Assembly: GCA_034359265.1 (NCBI GenBank)
Contig: CP136890.1
Coordinates: 42,630,501-42,694,500 of the forward strand
DNA: 64,000 bases
Direction of reading: 5' to 3'
Source: Canna indica
Taxonomy: Eukaryota > Streptophyta > Magnoliopsida > Zingiberales > Cannaceae
Shown: in pieces, positions 1 to 10,993 of the stretch
How the letters are laid out: each line of letters opens with the position of its first letter
Numbering within the stretch: position 1 is the first letter of the stretch
Position numbers and translations under genes: made by a program
The notes under the pieces: model-generated
Told to the model about the DNA's origin: nothing
What the model saw: the letters and a program-made list of their open reading frames with translations, nothing else
Databases searched by the model: none

Positions 1-1239
1 CAAGGCAATGCAAACACGATGAAATATAGTGGTTCGGCCAACCGCCTACTCCACTACCTTGGCTCCTCACAAAGGATTTCTAACCAACTACTTAATAGAA
101 CTTGTGTTTCCTTTTGAATACAACTGAGGACACAATTCTCACCACTTTGAGAACTCCTCAAATCTATTCACCTAGGCAAAATACAAATCTACAAAGTCTA
201 CCCCTAAGTATTTCTCTAGCACACCTAGCAAGCTATTACAGGTGAAAACAAGTTTTAAATAACTTTTCAAATACAATGAAAAAGAGCTAAGAATTGAAAG
301 AAGGACCAATGCTCTTTTTCCAAGCCTTCAAGCCTTCAACTCGTTCAGTAGATGAACTTGAATCACAACAGAGTTGAGGAACAGAACTGGGCGCTTGAGA
401 AGGATGTTGACGGAAGAACAGGACGCAGCAATTAATCTTTTTGAAGGCTCAAATCACTTCTTTAAATGCTCAATAAAGTCTCTAAGGAATCTTAAAGGAG
501 TTAGGTGAGGGTTATTTATAACCCTCAACTGAACGGGCTATTCAACGGGCGGAAAACTAAACGTTACAGCCGTTCGGTCGCTTGGCGGTCGATCATCGGT
601 GGATCGACTGCCTGCGACCGCTACCCTTTCTGTGCTTTACTCGTGTCATTTGGTCGATCGACAGGTCAATCGAATGGATTGCGACTTCATCAATCCGCAA
701 TCCGGTCGACCGTTGCACCTTCTGCCAATTTTTGGCATTGGTCGGTCGACCGACCGGTCGACCGATGTAGCCTTGAGCTGATTTCTTCACCACCTTTGGT
801 CGACCGACAAGTCAACCGATTGGCTACTGCCATTTTGTGGCATCGTTCGGTCGACCGACAAGGCTACAGCCAGTGTTTCTGCCTTGTTCGGTCGATCGAG
901 CGGTCGACCGAACTCAGGCTGAGGCTAAATTTTTTCTTATATTCGTTACATGCTTTTTCATAGGTTTAGTTACCAAGTTCTAATTTGGATAACTTTACAA
1001 TTAGGCTTGGGATAAGATCCTAGGGGTGTATTACAAGATATCTACCTAATAAATACCCAAGCCTTTTCTTTGACGATCTTTCCTTTCATTTCGACGATCT
1101 TTTTCGTTCATTTTTCCTAATGAAGTTCACATGCTTATCACAACCTCAAACTGAACTCAAAACTTCACACATAGATTAAATACATGTTTGTTATCGTCAA
1201 AATGAAGATCGAGGCTTGAGAGAAACCCTTAAGCCAACA
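1..1239 (-). repeat. Sirevirus-type copia LTR (partial, runs off window)
   Basis: Read on the minus strand, this begins TGTTGGCTTAAGGG at 1239, followed by a block ending GATAACAAACATG. It matches the LTR that starts at 63602 on the plus strand. Shared landmarks include the stretch around 990-1060 (CACCCCTAGGATCTTATCCC on the minus strand). The LTR sits directly against a copia RNase H coding segment that stops mid-domain, so this element inserted into the older copia. The distal end, any TSD and the rest of the element are outside the window. The longest reading frame here (505-963) crosses a palindrome cluster and is not a gene. Confidence 0.8.
559..915. repeat. GGTCGACC palindrome cluster in Sirevirus LTR
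   Basis: This is a dense run of short palindromic motifs of the type GGTCGACC, CGGTCGATCGAC and GGTCGACCGACC, about a dozen in 350 bp. The same motif cluster recurs at comparable positions in the related LTRs at 14377, 20563, 28619, 56305 and 63602. Palindromic motif clusters in the upstream part of the LTR have been described for maize Sireviruses, where they are discussed as cis-regulatory and siRNA-targeted. A regulatory role here is inference. Confidence 0.75.
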
Positions 1240-2520
1240 CATATTCCTCATCCAAATCAATTGTGTGCTACAATTGCCCGCTGCCAAATATTCTGCTTCT
1301 ACTAAAGAAAAAGAAATAGAATTTTGCTTTTTGCTTAACCAAGCCACCGGATTTGAACCAAAATAAAAACAACCACCTGTAGTACTCTTTCTGTCATCTA
1401 CTAGCCCAATCAACATCGGTAAACCCTACTAGACAGGGATTAGATTCAATAGAATACCAAAGACCAAAATCCAGAGTACCTTTAGCACATTTTAGAATCC
1501 TTTTAACTGCTTGAAAGGAGACTCCTATGGATTAGCTTGATATCTAGCACACAATCCGACACTGAAGCACAATTCAGGTCTGCTAGCAGTCAAATACAAA
1601 AGAATCATACTTTTGGAGAGACTAGGATCAACATTCTTTCCTTCTTCATATTTGCTCAGGTTTTCATGAGTAGATATAGGAGTTCTAACTGCCTTAGACC
1701 TGTCTAGACCAAACTTGTGAATTAGATTCCTGACATACTTACTCTGAGAGATAAATATCCCTTCTTTTCATGTCTTTACATGAAGACTGAGAAAATAATT
1801 CATTTCGCCAATCATGCTCATCTCAAACTCATATTTTATATCTTCCACAAATTATTTAACATAAATTTGAGCAATTACCAGTTGAGACTTCTTCCTTTTG
1901 ATGAACAGGGTCTGGTCTGCACTTCCTCTTTTATAACCTTTCAAAAGCGGGAACTGAGTGAGTCTCTCATGCCAAGCTCTAGGAACTTGTTAAGCCCATA
2001 TAGAGCTTTCTTCAATCTGTATACATGGTCAGGATGAGTAGGATCTTCAAAGCCTTTTGGTTGTTCAACATAGACTTCTTCATTGAGAAAACCATTCAGG
2101 AAACAATCTTAATATTCATTTGGAATAGTTTGAACTTCATACATCAGGATAATAGTCTTGTAACTGGTGCAATGGTTTCATCATAATCCAGTCCTTTAAT
2201 TTGATTAAAGCCTTGAGCAACAAGTCTGGACATATTTCTTGTGATGTTCCTTGCTTCATCAGTCTTGTTCTTGAAAACCCATTTTGTTCCAACTTCATTA
2301 ACGCCTTCAGGTCTTTAAACAAGTTCCCAAACATCATTTCTGTTGAACTATTGCAACTCCTCTTGCATAGCAGAAATCCAAAATTCATCATTCAAAGCTT
2401 CCTTGACATTTTTGGGTTTGACTGTGGAAGTGTAGCAGCAGTATCTGATCAAGTCCTGGTGATTTTTCTTGGATTGATTCCTCGTCTTAACTCCATCATA
2501 TACATCACCAATCACATTTT
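1240..2520 (-). pseudogene. copia A reverse transcriptase / RNase H remnant
   Basis: This is the C-terminal pol region of copia A in broken frames. Residues DRKSTTGGCF and WLSKKQNSIS at 1416-1300 (minus) are the conserved start of copia RNase H, followed by VEAEYLAAGNC and QLIWM. The frame then runs directly into the inserted LTR at 1239, which removes the rest of RNase H. Upstream, RT core segments can be recognised in different frames. One is the thumb region around 1700-1500. Another lies at 2391-2137, where the expected copia wording (AMQEEL, KWVFK-like, VAQGF-like) appears only when frames are switched. At least four frameshifts are needed, so no functional product is possible. Confidence 0.75.
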
Positions 2521-2521
2521 T

Positions 2522-2760
2522 TCAGAGGATGATTCTTGAGAGTTCTTGTTGATTTTTTAGCTTTCGAGTCATCACTTTCATCTTCCTATTCAGTGTCTGT
2601 CTCAGGGTCAATTGGATCAGCAATTCAATTGATTGTTTAATGATTTTGGAGGAATTCTTGGCAGTCTTATCAACAGTTGAAACTATCTTCTCATCAGTAG
2701 TCTGAGTCTGGCAGATTTGAGAGTCGTCAACTTTCACATTTGATGATTCCATCACAGTTT
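2522..2760 (-). pseudogene. copia A integrase-RT linker remnant
   Basis: A 77-residue minus-strand frame rich in Ser, Lys, Gln and Thr lies between the integrase and RT segments of copia A. It has no recognisable domain. Its position and composition fit the hydrophilic, poorly conserved spacer that links integrase to reverse transcriptase in copia polyproteins. This assignment is by context only. Confidence 0.5.
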
Positions 2761-3485
2761 GAGTGCGTTAGTTGTAGACTTGATATGCCTTGCTATTTGT
2801 AGAATAGCCAAGGAATATGGCTTCATCCATTTTGCTTTGCATTTTGCCAAGATACTCACTATCATTTAGAACATAACACCTACTACCAAAAATATGAAAA
2901 TTCATATGGAGTTTTAGTATATCTTGGTCTGATATAAGCTCGATTAATAATGTAGCAAGCTATGTTGACGGCCTCAGCCCAAAATCTCTCAAAAATGTGC
3001 TTGGAATTGAACATTACACGAGCCATCTCCTGGATAGTACAGTTCTTTCTTTCTACTACACCATTCTTTTGAGGAGTCTTGGGAGCAGAAAATTCATGTA
3101 ATATACCATTTTCATCACAGAATTCAGAGAAAAAAATATTCTCAAATTCTCTTCCGTGATCACTCCTTATTCTGATCACCTTTATAAAAGGAAGTTCTTA
3201 TTCATTCTGAAGTCTCAAGCACAGAGATTTAAAATTGCTAAAGGCATTGCACTTCTCTTTTAGGAATTTTGTACAAGTGAAGCGAGAAAAATCATCAACA
3301 CATACAAGAACATACTTTTTACCTCCAATACTTTCAACCTACATGGGACCAACCAGGTCCAAGTGAAGAAGCTCTAGAGGTTTTGATGTAGCAACCAGTT
3401 GTAACTGCTGATAAGACTGCCTTATCTGTTTTCCTTCTTCACAAGGACCGCATACAGCTTCAGGTTCTCCATAAAGTTTAGGAAT
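2760..3485 (-). pseudogene. copia A integrase remnant
   Basis: This is a retroviral-type integrase that would join element cDNA to host DNA. The longest open stretch (3179-2883) contains RSDHGREFEN, with the second catalytic Asp, and NGVVERKN, with the catalytic Glu, spaced as in the copia rve core. It continues to AEAVNIACYIINR. Upstream in broken frame are the zinc-finger end CGPCEEGKQ (about 3455-3430) and the first catalytic Asp in LLHLDLVGP (about 3375-3345), followed by an in-frame stop. It lies between the GAG-pre-integrase segment and RT, as expected for Ty1/copia. Confidence 0.85.
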
Positions 3486-3488
3486 TTC

Positions 3489-3674
3489 TCAGACGGCTCC
3501 ACCATTTATAAGTTTCTTGATATCTCTATAATTAACATGGATTAACTGTTGATGCCACATATTACTGTTAGAAGAAACAATTGAAAGACAAACAGAAGAG
3601 TAGGCAATTTTGTAGCAGTTATCTCTTGATCTATTCCCTTCAAGGATACAGTCACCATCCTTATCAAAAATCAT
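3489..3674 (-). pseudogene. copia A GAG-pre-integrase segment
   Basis: A 61-residue frame contains MWHQQLIHVNYRDIKKL. This matches the conserved WHxRLGHxxxxxxxxL block that forms the histidine half of the integrase HHCC zinc finger in copia polyproteins. The second of the usual two histidines is kept in LIHVN. The segment lies immediately upstream of the integrase core on the minus strand. A stop separates it from the following cysteine half. Confidence 0.75.
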
Positions 3675-3719
3675 GCAACTATTTTTGGTAAATTGAATAT
3701 TTAAATTTTGATCACATAA

Positions 3720-3960
3720 TTAGCTTATAATCACAAGATTTGCCTTGAGACCTTTTACAAGTAGGATATTTTCTAGATTAGGAATTCCTAGAACATTGAG
3801 AGTTCCAACTCCTACAACATTCTCATGTTTTCTATCTCCAAAAGTAATAGTTTCACCCCCATATTTTTGAATATCTTTTAGATTGTCTAGACTACCTGTC
3901 ATATGCTGAGAACATCCACAATTGAAATACCAAAAGCTAAGGGAAGAAAGAGTCTTTGAC
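3720..3960 (-). pseudogene. copia A protease region remnant
   Basis: The minus-strand frame at 3902-3720 begins MTGSLDNL and continues with ITFGDRKHENVVGVGT and NLENILLVKGLKANLVIIS. These correspond to the stretch after the active-site region of copia aspartic proteases (CSRHMTG-like, then VGKGT-like and the L-x-NLxS end). The preceding frame (about 3960-3903) reads through the Cys-Ser-Gln-His segment. The catalytic DSGA-type motif is not clearly intact, so this is probably inactive. Confidence 0.65.
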
Positions 3961-4059
3961 AGAAAAGCAACATGACATTTAATATCAGTTTTCCTTACCC
4001 AAATTTGCTTAACCTTTTGCTTTGCGGTTTTTATAAGATTATTTCTCCTCAGTTTGTTG

Positions 4060-5660
4060 GAGACTTTGAAGCAATTTGCTATAATGTGTCTACAATAGTA
4101 GCATATGGGAACCCTATCCCCTCCCCTTGTAGTAGGCTATTGACGACTTGAAGAGCCTCTATGAAAATTCCTCCGTTGAGTAGGCAGTTGGGACTAGGGT
4201 TTCAACTGGCATGAACTAGTGTATTCTAGTCCATTGTGATTGGAAGGAGATTTTACTGCACTCAGAATTTTGTTAAGAGTACCACTAGAATTCATCATTC
4301 TAACTTCCTTCTTTACTTTTTCAAGTTCAACATTCAAGTTGGATTCTTTATCTTCCTTCTCAGCAATCTGATTTTGATGAGTTTGAACTCTCTCCTCAAG
4401 TTTCTTCTTTTCTTCAATCAAGAGTTTGTTTTGATTACTGATAGACTTATTAAGTTTTGTCACTTTAACCCATTTATCAAACATCTCCTGATATGCTTCC
4501 TCTAGACTATCAGCACATTGAACTTTGCAGTGATCATCATCTGCAACAAAGTAGTCAGGAGTTTTAACTGCATCCTCAATACTAGCTGTGAAAGCTCTAA
4601 AGTTGTTTTGTTCAGGCACTTCTGAGTTAGTTTCTTCATCATCTTCACTTCAGCTAATAGTAAACAACTTCTTGACCCTCTTCGGAAGATTTGGGAATTC
4701 TAATCTCACATGTCCAAATCTTTCACATTCAAAGCATTGGACACCTTTGGACTTCTGTTCTGAATCATTCTTTTGTCCTGAGGATTGACTTCTTCTATTT
4801 TCTCCAGTAGAGAAGTTTGATTATGAACTGGCAGAAATGGGTGGTTGAAACTGATGTTTGAACTGCGAATTTGACTAAGAGTTTTGGTTTTGCTTATTCT
4901 TAGCTGTCATAAATCTCTTGAAATTTTTTTATCATAAGAGCAAATACAGCATCCATCTTATCTTCAGAATAGTCTTCAGACTTAATCTCATCCTCGGTAG
5001 CACTGGAGGCAAGATTTATCTTCTTTTCTTTGTGAGAATATTTTTCAAATAGTTCCAACTTGTATATTTCAAGTTTACCCATCAGAGTAACAAGAGTAAT
5101 AGTAGACCGATCATGAACTTCACTAATAGCAACAACTTTCAAGTCAAACTTGGTAGGCATGGATCTCTGAACTTTCCTTACTATATTTTCTTCTGAGAAA
5201 AATTCTCCAAGGTTGGTAGCATTGTTCATAAGGTCTTCGATACGCCAATGAAAGTCTTGAATACTTTCCTCTTCTCCCATCTTCAGGTTTTCAAATTTGG
5301 TGTTGAGAATTTCATCTTTTGACTTCCGAAGAGTCAATGATCCTTCATGATTCATTTCTAAAATCTACCATACTTGTTTTGCAAAGTGCAGGCAGAGATA
5401 AGCTTGAATTGAGAGGGATCAACACCACTGAAGATAGCATTCAGAGCCTTTTGCTGCAACAATCTCGACTTCAGTATATTGACTTTTTGGCTTACACTCA
5501 GTTCGATTATTGGAGGAGTATAGCAAACCTCTATAGTGTCCTACTAACGATCGTCCAAGGACTTCATGAAAGCTCTCATCCGAGCCTTCCAATAGGCATA
5601 GTTTGTTCCGATAAGTAATGGAGGAACATTGACAGAATTTCTTATAGGCATTTCTTCCAT
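4060..5660 (-). pseudogene. copia A gag remnant (UBN2-type gag, coiled coil, zinc knuckles)
   Basis: This is the capsid/nucleocapsid polyprotein of copia A. The likely start is the ATG at 5660 (minus), 60 bases after the PBS. The N-terminal frame reads GTNYAYWKARMRAFMKS, the typical start of copia gag. The frame at 5355-4900 has TKFENLKMGEEESIQDF and EENIVRKVQRSMPTKFD, typical of the UBN2/Retrotran_gag family. A degenerate zinc knuckle, CFECERFGHVRLEF (last Cys replaced by Phe), lies near 4735-4695. The frame 4619-4194 contains a Lys/Glu-rich coiled coil. A second knuckle-like CYYC...NC is near 4110-4075. Stops and frameshifts separate these parts. Confidence 0.8.
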
Positions 5661-5720
5661 CTTGATCCTGAAAGAAAAAAGATACTCCAAGAATCTGTGC
5701 TGGTAAAGGTTAGCACAACC

Positions 5721-5732
5721 GCTCTGATACCA
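5721..5732 (-). other. copia A primer binding site (initiator tRNA-Met type)
   Basis: The minus strand reads TGGTATCAGAGC. This is complementary to the 3' end of plant initiator tRNA-Met and is the usual PBS of copia elements. It starts two bases inside the LTR end (TGTCA at 5739-5735 on the minus strand), which fixes the LTR/internal boundary and the element's orientation. Confidence 0.9.
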
Positions 5733-5734
5733 AC

Positions 5735-6240
5735 TGACAATATAATCTTAGGGAACCCCTGTTAGTTGGCAGTTGTAGAGGAAGTTACAACTGCTATTGC
5801 AACTGCTTCAAGTAGCAAAGTAATAACCAAAATAAAAATCACACGCAAACATAAAGAGTTGTTTACGTAGTTCAGTGACAAAGCATGCCACCTAATCTAC
5901 GGGGCACTCACCTGACAGATGCTCAATCCACTATCAACAAGTATAATATTAGCTTTATGATTTCATACTCTGAAATCGAACTAACAGTACTACAGTAAAT
6001 TGGAAATAACAAAAATATATTTGCTATTACAAGTACATACCAACTTGCCTCTCTATGACATCCCAGCCACAGAGTTCTGTCCTCCACACAATCCTTGTGT
6101 TGTAGTGAGTTAACAGCCCACAACCATCTTCGCTTGAAGATAAGAAAGGTGTGTCGTCTTTGCACTGAGCAATCTAAACTCCTTATATAACTAGCAACAC
6201 AGTGTATGCACATTGGAGATAGACATTCAGATCTTTTCAT
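5735..6240 (-). repeat. copia A 5' LTR
   Basis: The inner boundary is secure: the minus strand ends ...ATTGTCA just before the PBS. The outer boundary near 6240 (TGAAAAGATC on the minus strand) is a guess, because no second LTR is available for comparison. A TATA-like TATATAAGG on the minus strand near 6190-6182 is well placed as an LTR promoter. The 105-residue frame at 5923-6240 lies wholly inside the LTR and is not considered a gene. Confidence 0.65.
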
Positions 6241-6249
6241 TGGAATATA

Positions 6250-8134
6250 TATGTGATAATCGACCGATCTGAATAAATGTTGACTTAAACACTAATCATT
6301 AACAACATCAATTCAAACCAAACAGTCAGCTCTAAATCACCATAAAGCATCGATCATTAAACTCAAGGAGTAACGCCTAGAAACATTCATGAAGACCATT
6401 CTATTTGAAAGGAATAGTACCTTTGAGCCAATCACATGTCGATGTGTTTATGAACTATTCAAGAGTAATCAACTTAATGAGACAACTTTTTCATCATATG
6501 CTGCATCTTTATTCATAAAGATTGTGATGAACCCCATCAACTCGGGCAAATGATTCTGAGGCAATGATGAGATCATGCCAGTGAGACTTAGAATCCATAT
6601 GCCCATATCCTAAATGTTTCTAATTGTAGGATCACCAATTAGGAGATCAATGATTTCAGATAGACTAGTGCACTTGGTACATGCCCTATACGATAAGGGG
6701 TAGCTGATCTCACAAATACCTATGAGTTGTCATTAATGTACAAGTGCATGTGCTCATTAGGGAATGAGTTCACTAAACGGACCTGCACGAGGAACACAAA
6801 ATGGAATCCTTACATGAGTGTCAATAGGATGTTCCTCGGGTGATAATAGGTTCAAGCAATTCTTAGACCTGAGGTTGTCATGGTTACCTTGTGAGTGACG
6901 ACCCATTGCTTTGGTTTTATCCCTACGTGGCCCTCAGCGTCATGTGCCGAGTATTACTGGGCATTGGGAAGCATTGATGGAGGTAGGTGAGCAACCAACA
7001 TGGAATCAGTTACTCCTAGTGAGAGGAGATAATGTCCTATGTGTCCTTGCAAGTGTCGACTTGGAAATCTCTGGCCAGAGTAGACATGAACGTCAGGAAG
7101 ATATTTCTGATATTTTATTATTGAGATGACATCTTGGCAGGTGGAATACATATGAATCAGTATTAGGGTTTGATACTTCTTCCGTACCCTAGCTGACTTC
7201 GAGACATTGTAATCGAGGGATTTTGTTGCACGGTAACTAATCACCGAAGGGTGTTCGATCCTTGTAGATTGAACCTCACACTATTTGGGTAGTCATGACA
7301 CGTTGCTAGACGTCAATCTTGACTTATGAGTGGAGTCTCTCATGACCACTAAAAGGGTTTGGTGGAGGCTCGAAAGATTCGAATAGTAGTCATTCTATCG
7401 ATCTAACTCTCTGTTATGCACAACTCACTTCTGGCTTAGTGTGGGGCCCAATGGGTCACACACAATAGACTAACTTCGTAACGAACTTTATGAGATAGAG
7501 TCCGAATGTGGCACTATATGTCTACTAGCATAGTGCATGGACATGCTACAACTCGATCACAGATCTTGTTTATGGATATAATATGAAAGGTATTTCGTAT
7601 AGGAACGAATGCGCGAGGAAGGAGTTCCTCGGTAACCCTAATTTGTAGGGCATCCCTAAATTATAGGGATTGACACATAATAATATTTTATGTGGTTGAT
7701 TAAATTTAATTATGAATTAAATATTTAGTTATCCACTTGACGGGGATTGTATTTAATTATGAATTAAATATAATTTGATTTTGAATCAAATATACATGGT
7801 GAGAGAATTAGTTTTTAACCATGTGCCTAACTAATTAATTATGAATTAATTTATTTGGATAAATCCTAATTAATAGGAATTTGATTTATGGAGATAAATC
7901 ATAAAATTAATATATATATATATATATATAATTCTATTAATTAATAGGAATTCAAATTATTTAGATAAACCTCTTATTGTTTAGAGGATTGGTTTATTTA
8001 GATAATTATCATTCTTGTTAATAAGCTCTTAATTTATGGAGATAAATTAAAGTTTATATTTAATTGGATTTAATTTTCATGTTTGTTATCATCAAAATAG
8101 ACAATGAGGCCTAGGTCGAACTCTTGGGCCAACA
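6250..8134. other. non-coding, LTR-like and AT-rich DNA, unclassified
   Basis: No credible coding frame is present. Around 6380-7680 the sequence has the unique-sequence texture of a long plant LTR, but no paired copy exists in the window to prove it. From 7680 to 8080 it becomes very AT-rich, with repeated AATTAATTATGAATTAA-like words and a (TA)n run at about 7911-7931. At 8134 the minus strand reads TGTTGGCCCAAGAG and continues to GATAACAAACATG at about 8080, which is the LTR start signature used by the Sirevirus-type LTRs in this window. Part of this block may therefore be a diverged minus-strand LTR. Confidence 0.45.
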
Positions 8135-8548
8135 AAATGACATTGATACTCATATTAATTCATTTGAGCACGACCATGCATTTCCTTAGTCACGCTCGTC
8201 AAGGGGCTCAGAGATATCTCTCATATACGAGAGGGACAAATTTATTCACGACTGCACATATTATTCTGTAGTCCTTTTACCACCCGATTAAAGATGATCC
8301 ATATACGACTACACATGATCCATTCCATGTCCAACTGTAGTACTTATTACCACCCGATTAAAGATGATGTTAGACTAGGTCAAAACACAGAATTTCTCAT
8401 GTAGGAATTCATGGTGACATCAAGTCGAAGGATTGACGTATCACTACCATTGTAAAATATACTAATGATATTGATACACGTAGTATTCTCACAGTGGGTT
8501 TGTCCAACACCATGTTCTCCAACATGTGTTTATAATCTGACTTTGGTA
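8135..8548 (-). repeat. copia B 3' non-coding / LTR remnant
   Basis: This lies immediately downstream (minus strand) of the copia B RNase H stop. The minus strand shows TGTTGGAGAACATGG near 8518, followed by non-coding sequence to 8135. It contains a repeated phrase, CACCCGATTAAAGATGAT, at about 8282 and 8345. The position just after pol and the TG start suggest a 3' LTR fragment truncated by the LTR-like sequence at 8134. No paired LTR was found. Confidence 0.45.
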
Positions 8549-9625
8549 TCACATATCCATGATCAGTAAAATATGATCATCATCAGTCGGACTGCATATT
8601 GACTGTGGGAGTGGTTTAGTCAATAGATCTGCAACATTATTATTGGTATGTACTTTGCATATCTTCACATCTCCTCTCTCAATGATCCCTCGAGTGAGAT
8701 GGAAATGTCTCGGAATGTGTTTGGATCGCTGATGTGATCTAGGTTCCTTAGCCTGTGCAATGGCTCCATTGTTGTCACAATAGAGATCCACTGGGTTTGA
8801 GATGCTAGGAATAACACCCAGCCCAGAGATGAACTTCCTAATCCAAATTAACGGCCTCCTTAGCAGCATTGATGCAACTATGTACTCGGCCTTCGTAGTA
8901 GAATCGGCCACAGAGTCTTGCTTTGAACTTTTCCAACTGACGGCACCTTCATTCAAACAAAATACAAAACCTGATTACGATCTAAAATCATCTATGTCAG
9001 ACTAGAAGCTAGCATCGATGTAACCACTTACAATAATCTCACCTTCCAATCCTCCATAAACCAAGAAGACATCCTTAGTCCTTCTCAAGTACTTAAGAAT
9101 GTTCTTGACTACTGTCCAGTGACACTCACTAAGATCTGACTGGTATCTACTAGTCATTCTTAATGTGTACGATACATCTGGTCGAGTACATAACATGGCA
9201 TACATGACAAATTTAATAGCTGACGTATATGGTATCTTGCTCATGCGCTCTTGTTCATCATGTATAGCAGCACTATGAGACTTGCTAAGCTTAATGCCAT
9301 GAGACATTGAAAAGAATCCCTTCTTGGAATCCTGCACACTGAACTTCTTCAGCACCTTGTCAATATATGCACTCTGGCTTAGGTAAATTAGCCTTTTAGA
9401 CCTATCTCCATAGATCCGAATGCCTAAAATATAGGCGGTCTCGCCCAAGTCCTTCATTGAATAATATTTCCCTAGCCATGTTTTTACACACTACAAGGTA
9501 GGAATGTCATTTCCAATGAGCAATATGTCATCAACGTAAAGCACTAGAAAAACAATTGCGCTCCCACTAATTTTCTTGTAAACACAAGGCACACCTTCGT
9601 TCTTAATAAAGCCAAACTGGACTAA
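8549..9625 (-). pseudogene. copia B reverse transcriptase / RNase H fragment
   Basis: This is a second, distinct minus-strand Ty1/copia pol remnant. The frame up to about 9625 contains VLYVDDILLIGND, the RT catalytic YVDD box. The next frame (9457-9002) contains MKDLGETAYILGI, SQSAYIDKVLKKF and TRPDVSYTLRMTSRYQ, the RT-thumb/RNase H connection, and ends near GYIDASF. The last frame (8956-8549) is RNase H: AVSWKSSKQDSVADSTTKAEY, DLYCDNNGAIAQAKEP, and the C-terminal NVADLLTKPLPQ. Two frame breaks separate them. Gag, protease, integrase and the RT N-terminus are missing because a gypsy LTR abuts at about 9626. Confidence 0.85.
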
Positions 9626-10088
9626 AACTATTGGACCCGATCGAATTAGACTCAACAGTGCCCCATCACTCATTTCGGACCGACCAAGAGGTTCCACCCA
9701 GGGGACTCTGCCCAACTACGCCCCTAAATCAAATTTGAGCCAGACCAGACGGCTCCACCAGGGACACCACCCGGTCATACATAGGATATCTATACCCTTC
9801 CTTATCCCGAAGGATACACCATTACAGGCCCGTCATCTTCAGGATCGACCTCGACCCATTATTCGCAACCTTCTCGTGAGATTATAGGGCTGCATTATCA
9901 CCTCCACCTACAATAAATATAGACACGACATGCCTTAGGTAACCCTAGTTCTAATTTCCATTACCTCCACCTTGGAGTCCCACTAACTTGAGTGTCAGAG
10001 TGTCTCCCCCCCCCCCCCTCCCGGCGTCGAACCAGACAAGGAGAGACACCGAACCGGACCTGAATACTCCAATCCTCTAGCAGGAACA
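9626..10088 (+). repeat. Tat-like gypsy 5' LTR (left end truncated)
   Basis: This sequence ends ...AGGAACA at 10088, directly before a PBS, so it is the 3' part of a plus-strand 5' LTR. It carries a C-rich run (about 10007-10018). The left edge abuts the copia B RT reading frame at about 9626 without a clear TG start, so the LTR is probably truncated or its start is diverged. No 3' LTR of this family was seen. Confidence 0.6.
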
Positions 10089-10090
10089 TT

Positions 10091-10109
10091 TGGCGCCCAC
10101 CATCGGGCC
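10091..10109 (+). other. gypsy primer binding site (TGGCGCCCACC type)
   Basis: TGGCGCCCACCATCGGGC follows the LTR end by two bases. The TGGCGCCCACC core is the PBS commonly seen in plant Tat/RIRE2-like gypsy elements. It supports the gypsy assignment and plus orientation of the gag fragment that follows. Confidence 0.8.
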
Positions 10110-10133
10110 TGAGTAAAACTTACCTTCCCCACA

Positions 10134-10992
10134 ATGGTTGAAACCCGAAGCCAAGAGACCACCGCTGCATGCCAATGGCAACGACCCATCGACGATGATT
10201 AATCACAGCCTAGTGACGCAGAAACAATGAGGAGCGACACTTCGCTACCGTCCAACCCTTCGAAGAGTCCCAACAGTGGATAAACGATCTAGAAGCCAAA
10301 AACCAAAGGCTAACGACCCAAATCGAGAAGCTGACACGATCCCGTGGACAAACCCCGGCTGACCACAAGCATTGCCGCTCAAAGCCAGGAGAAAGCAATC
10401 ACTCGGAAAGGAGGAGACCCGATCCCGCACCTCATGACGAAGTCTCCAGCACCTCCCGTCCGAAGAAGGGCGAAGACCCTAAAACCTGAAGAATCAAGAC
10501 TACTCTCCCTCTCGACGCGGGACCATTTGTTGAGCACATCATGACAACCCGCCTCCCGCCGAGAAGTAAGTTACATATCACCCAAACACCCTACAGCGGA
10601 ATAGGCAACCCCGCGCTACACCTGACGGTCTTCAGAACCACAATGCTCTATCATGGTGCAACTGATCCCACACTCTACACAACTTTCCCAACCTTCCTGG
10701 GAAAAACCGCTCTATTATGATTTTCCTCCCTCCCACCAGGGTCTATCCATTCCTTCGACGACCTCTCCTGCGTCTTTCTTAGTCGGTTCACCACATCGCG
10801 AGTATATCATAAAATGAGAGCTGCCCTCCACTATGTTAGGCAGGGGCAGTATGAGCTCCCGAGGGAATACCTGAATATGTTTCAGGTCGTAGCTGCCGAA
10901 ATTCCCAATCTCGACCCAAAGATCGAGTTCTTCTCCATTCAGCTTGGGCTAAAGCTCGGACTCTTCGCCGACTAGATCGCCCTTGTAGAGCA
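10134..10992 (+). pseudogene. Tat-like gypsy gag fragment (plus strand)
   Basis: The likely start is ATG at 10134, 25 bases after the PBS. The frame reads MVETRSQET and is soon broken by stops. A downstream frame resumes as WINDLEAKNQRL, a coiled-coil-like part. Further on come PFVEHIMTTRLP, then TTFPTFLGKTAL and SFDDLSCVFLSRF, typical of the gypsy retrotransposon gag (PF03732-type) domain. It continues with YELPREYLNMF and IEFFSIQLGLKLGLFAD. The sequence is cut at about 10992 by an LTR. An inverted relative of the same gag domain lies on the other side of that LTR at 12377-12925. Confidence 0.75.
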
Positions 10993-10993
10993 T

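Larger units (their letters stand above)
1240..6240 (-). mobile_element. Ty1/copia retrotransposon A (minus strand, Sirevirus-like, 3' end lost)
   Basis: On the minus strand the order is 5' LTR (about 6240-5735), PBS (5732-5721), gag (from 5660), protease, GAG-pre-integrase, integrase, reverse transcriptase and RNase H. This is the Ty1/copia order, with integrase before RT. RNase H is cut at 1239 by another LTR, so the 3' LTR must lie left of the window or be lost. All domains carry frameshifts or stops. The RNase H sequence around WLSKKQNS and AAGNC, and the gag with two zinc knuckles, resemble Sireviruses, but clade assignment is tentative. Confidence 0.85.

Noticed and set aside
505..963. 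152-codon plus-strand frame and overlapping frames on both strands
   Set aside because: It lies wholly in the GGTCGACC palindrome cluster of an LTR. Palindromic GC-rich repeats keep several frames open at once, and no domain is visible. The same kind of frame appears at 14772-14987, 20995-21270 and 57323-57583.
5319..5618. 99-codon plus-strand frame
   Set aside because: It is antisense to the copia A gag coding sequence on the minus strand.
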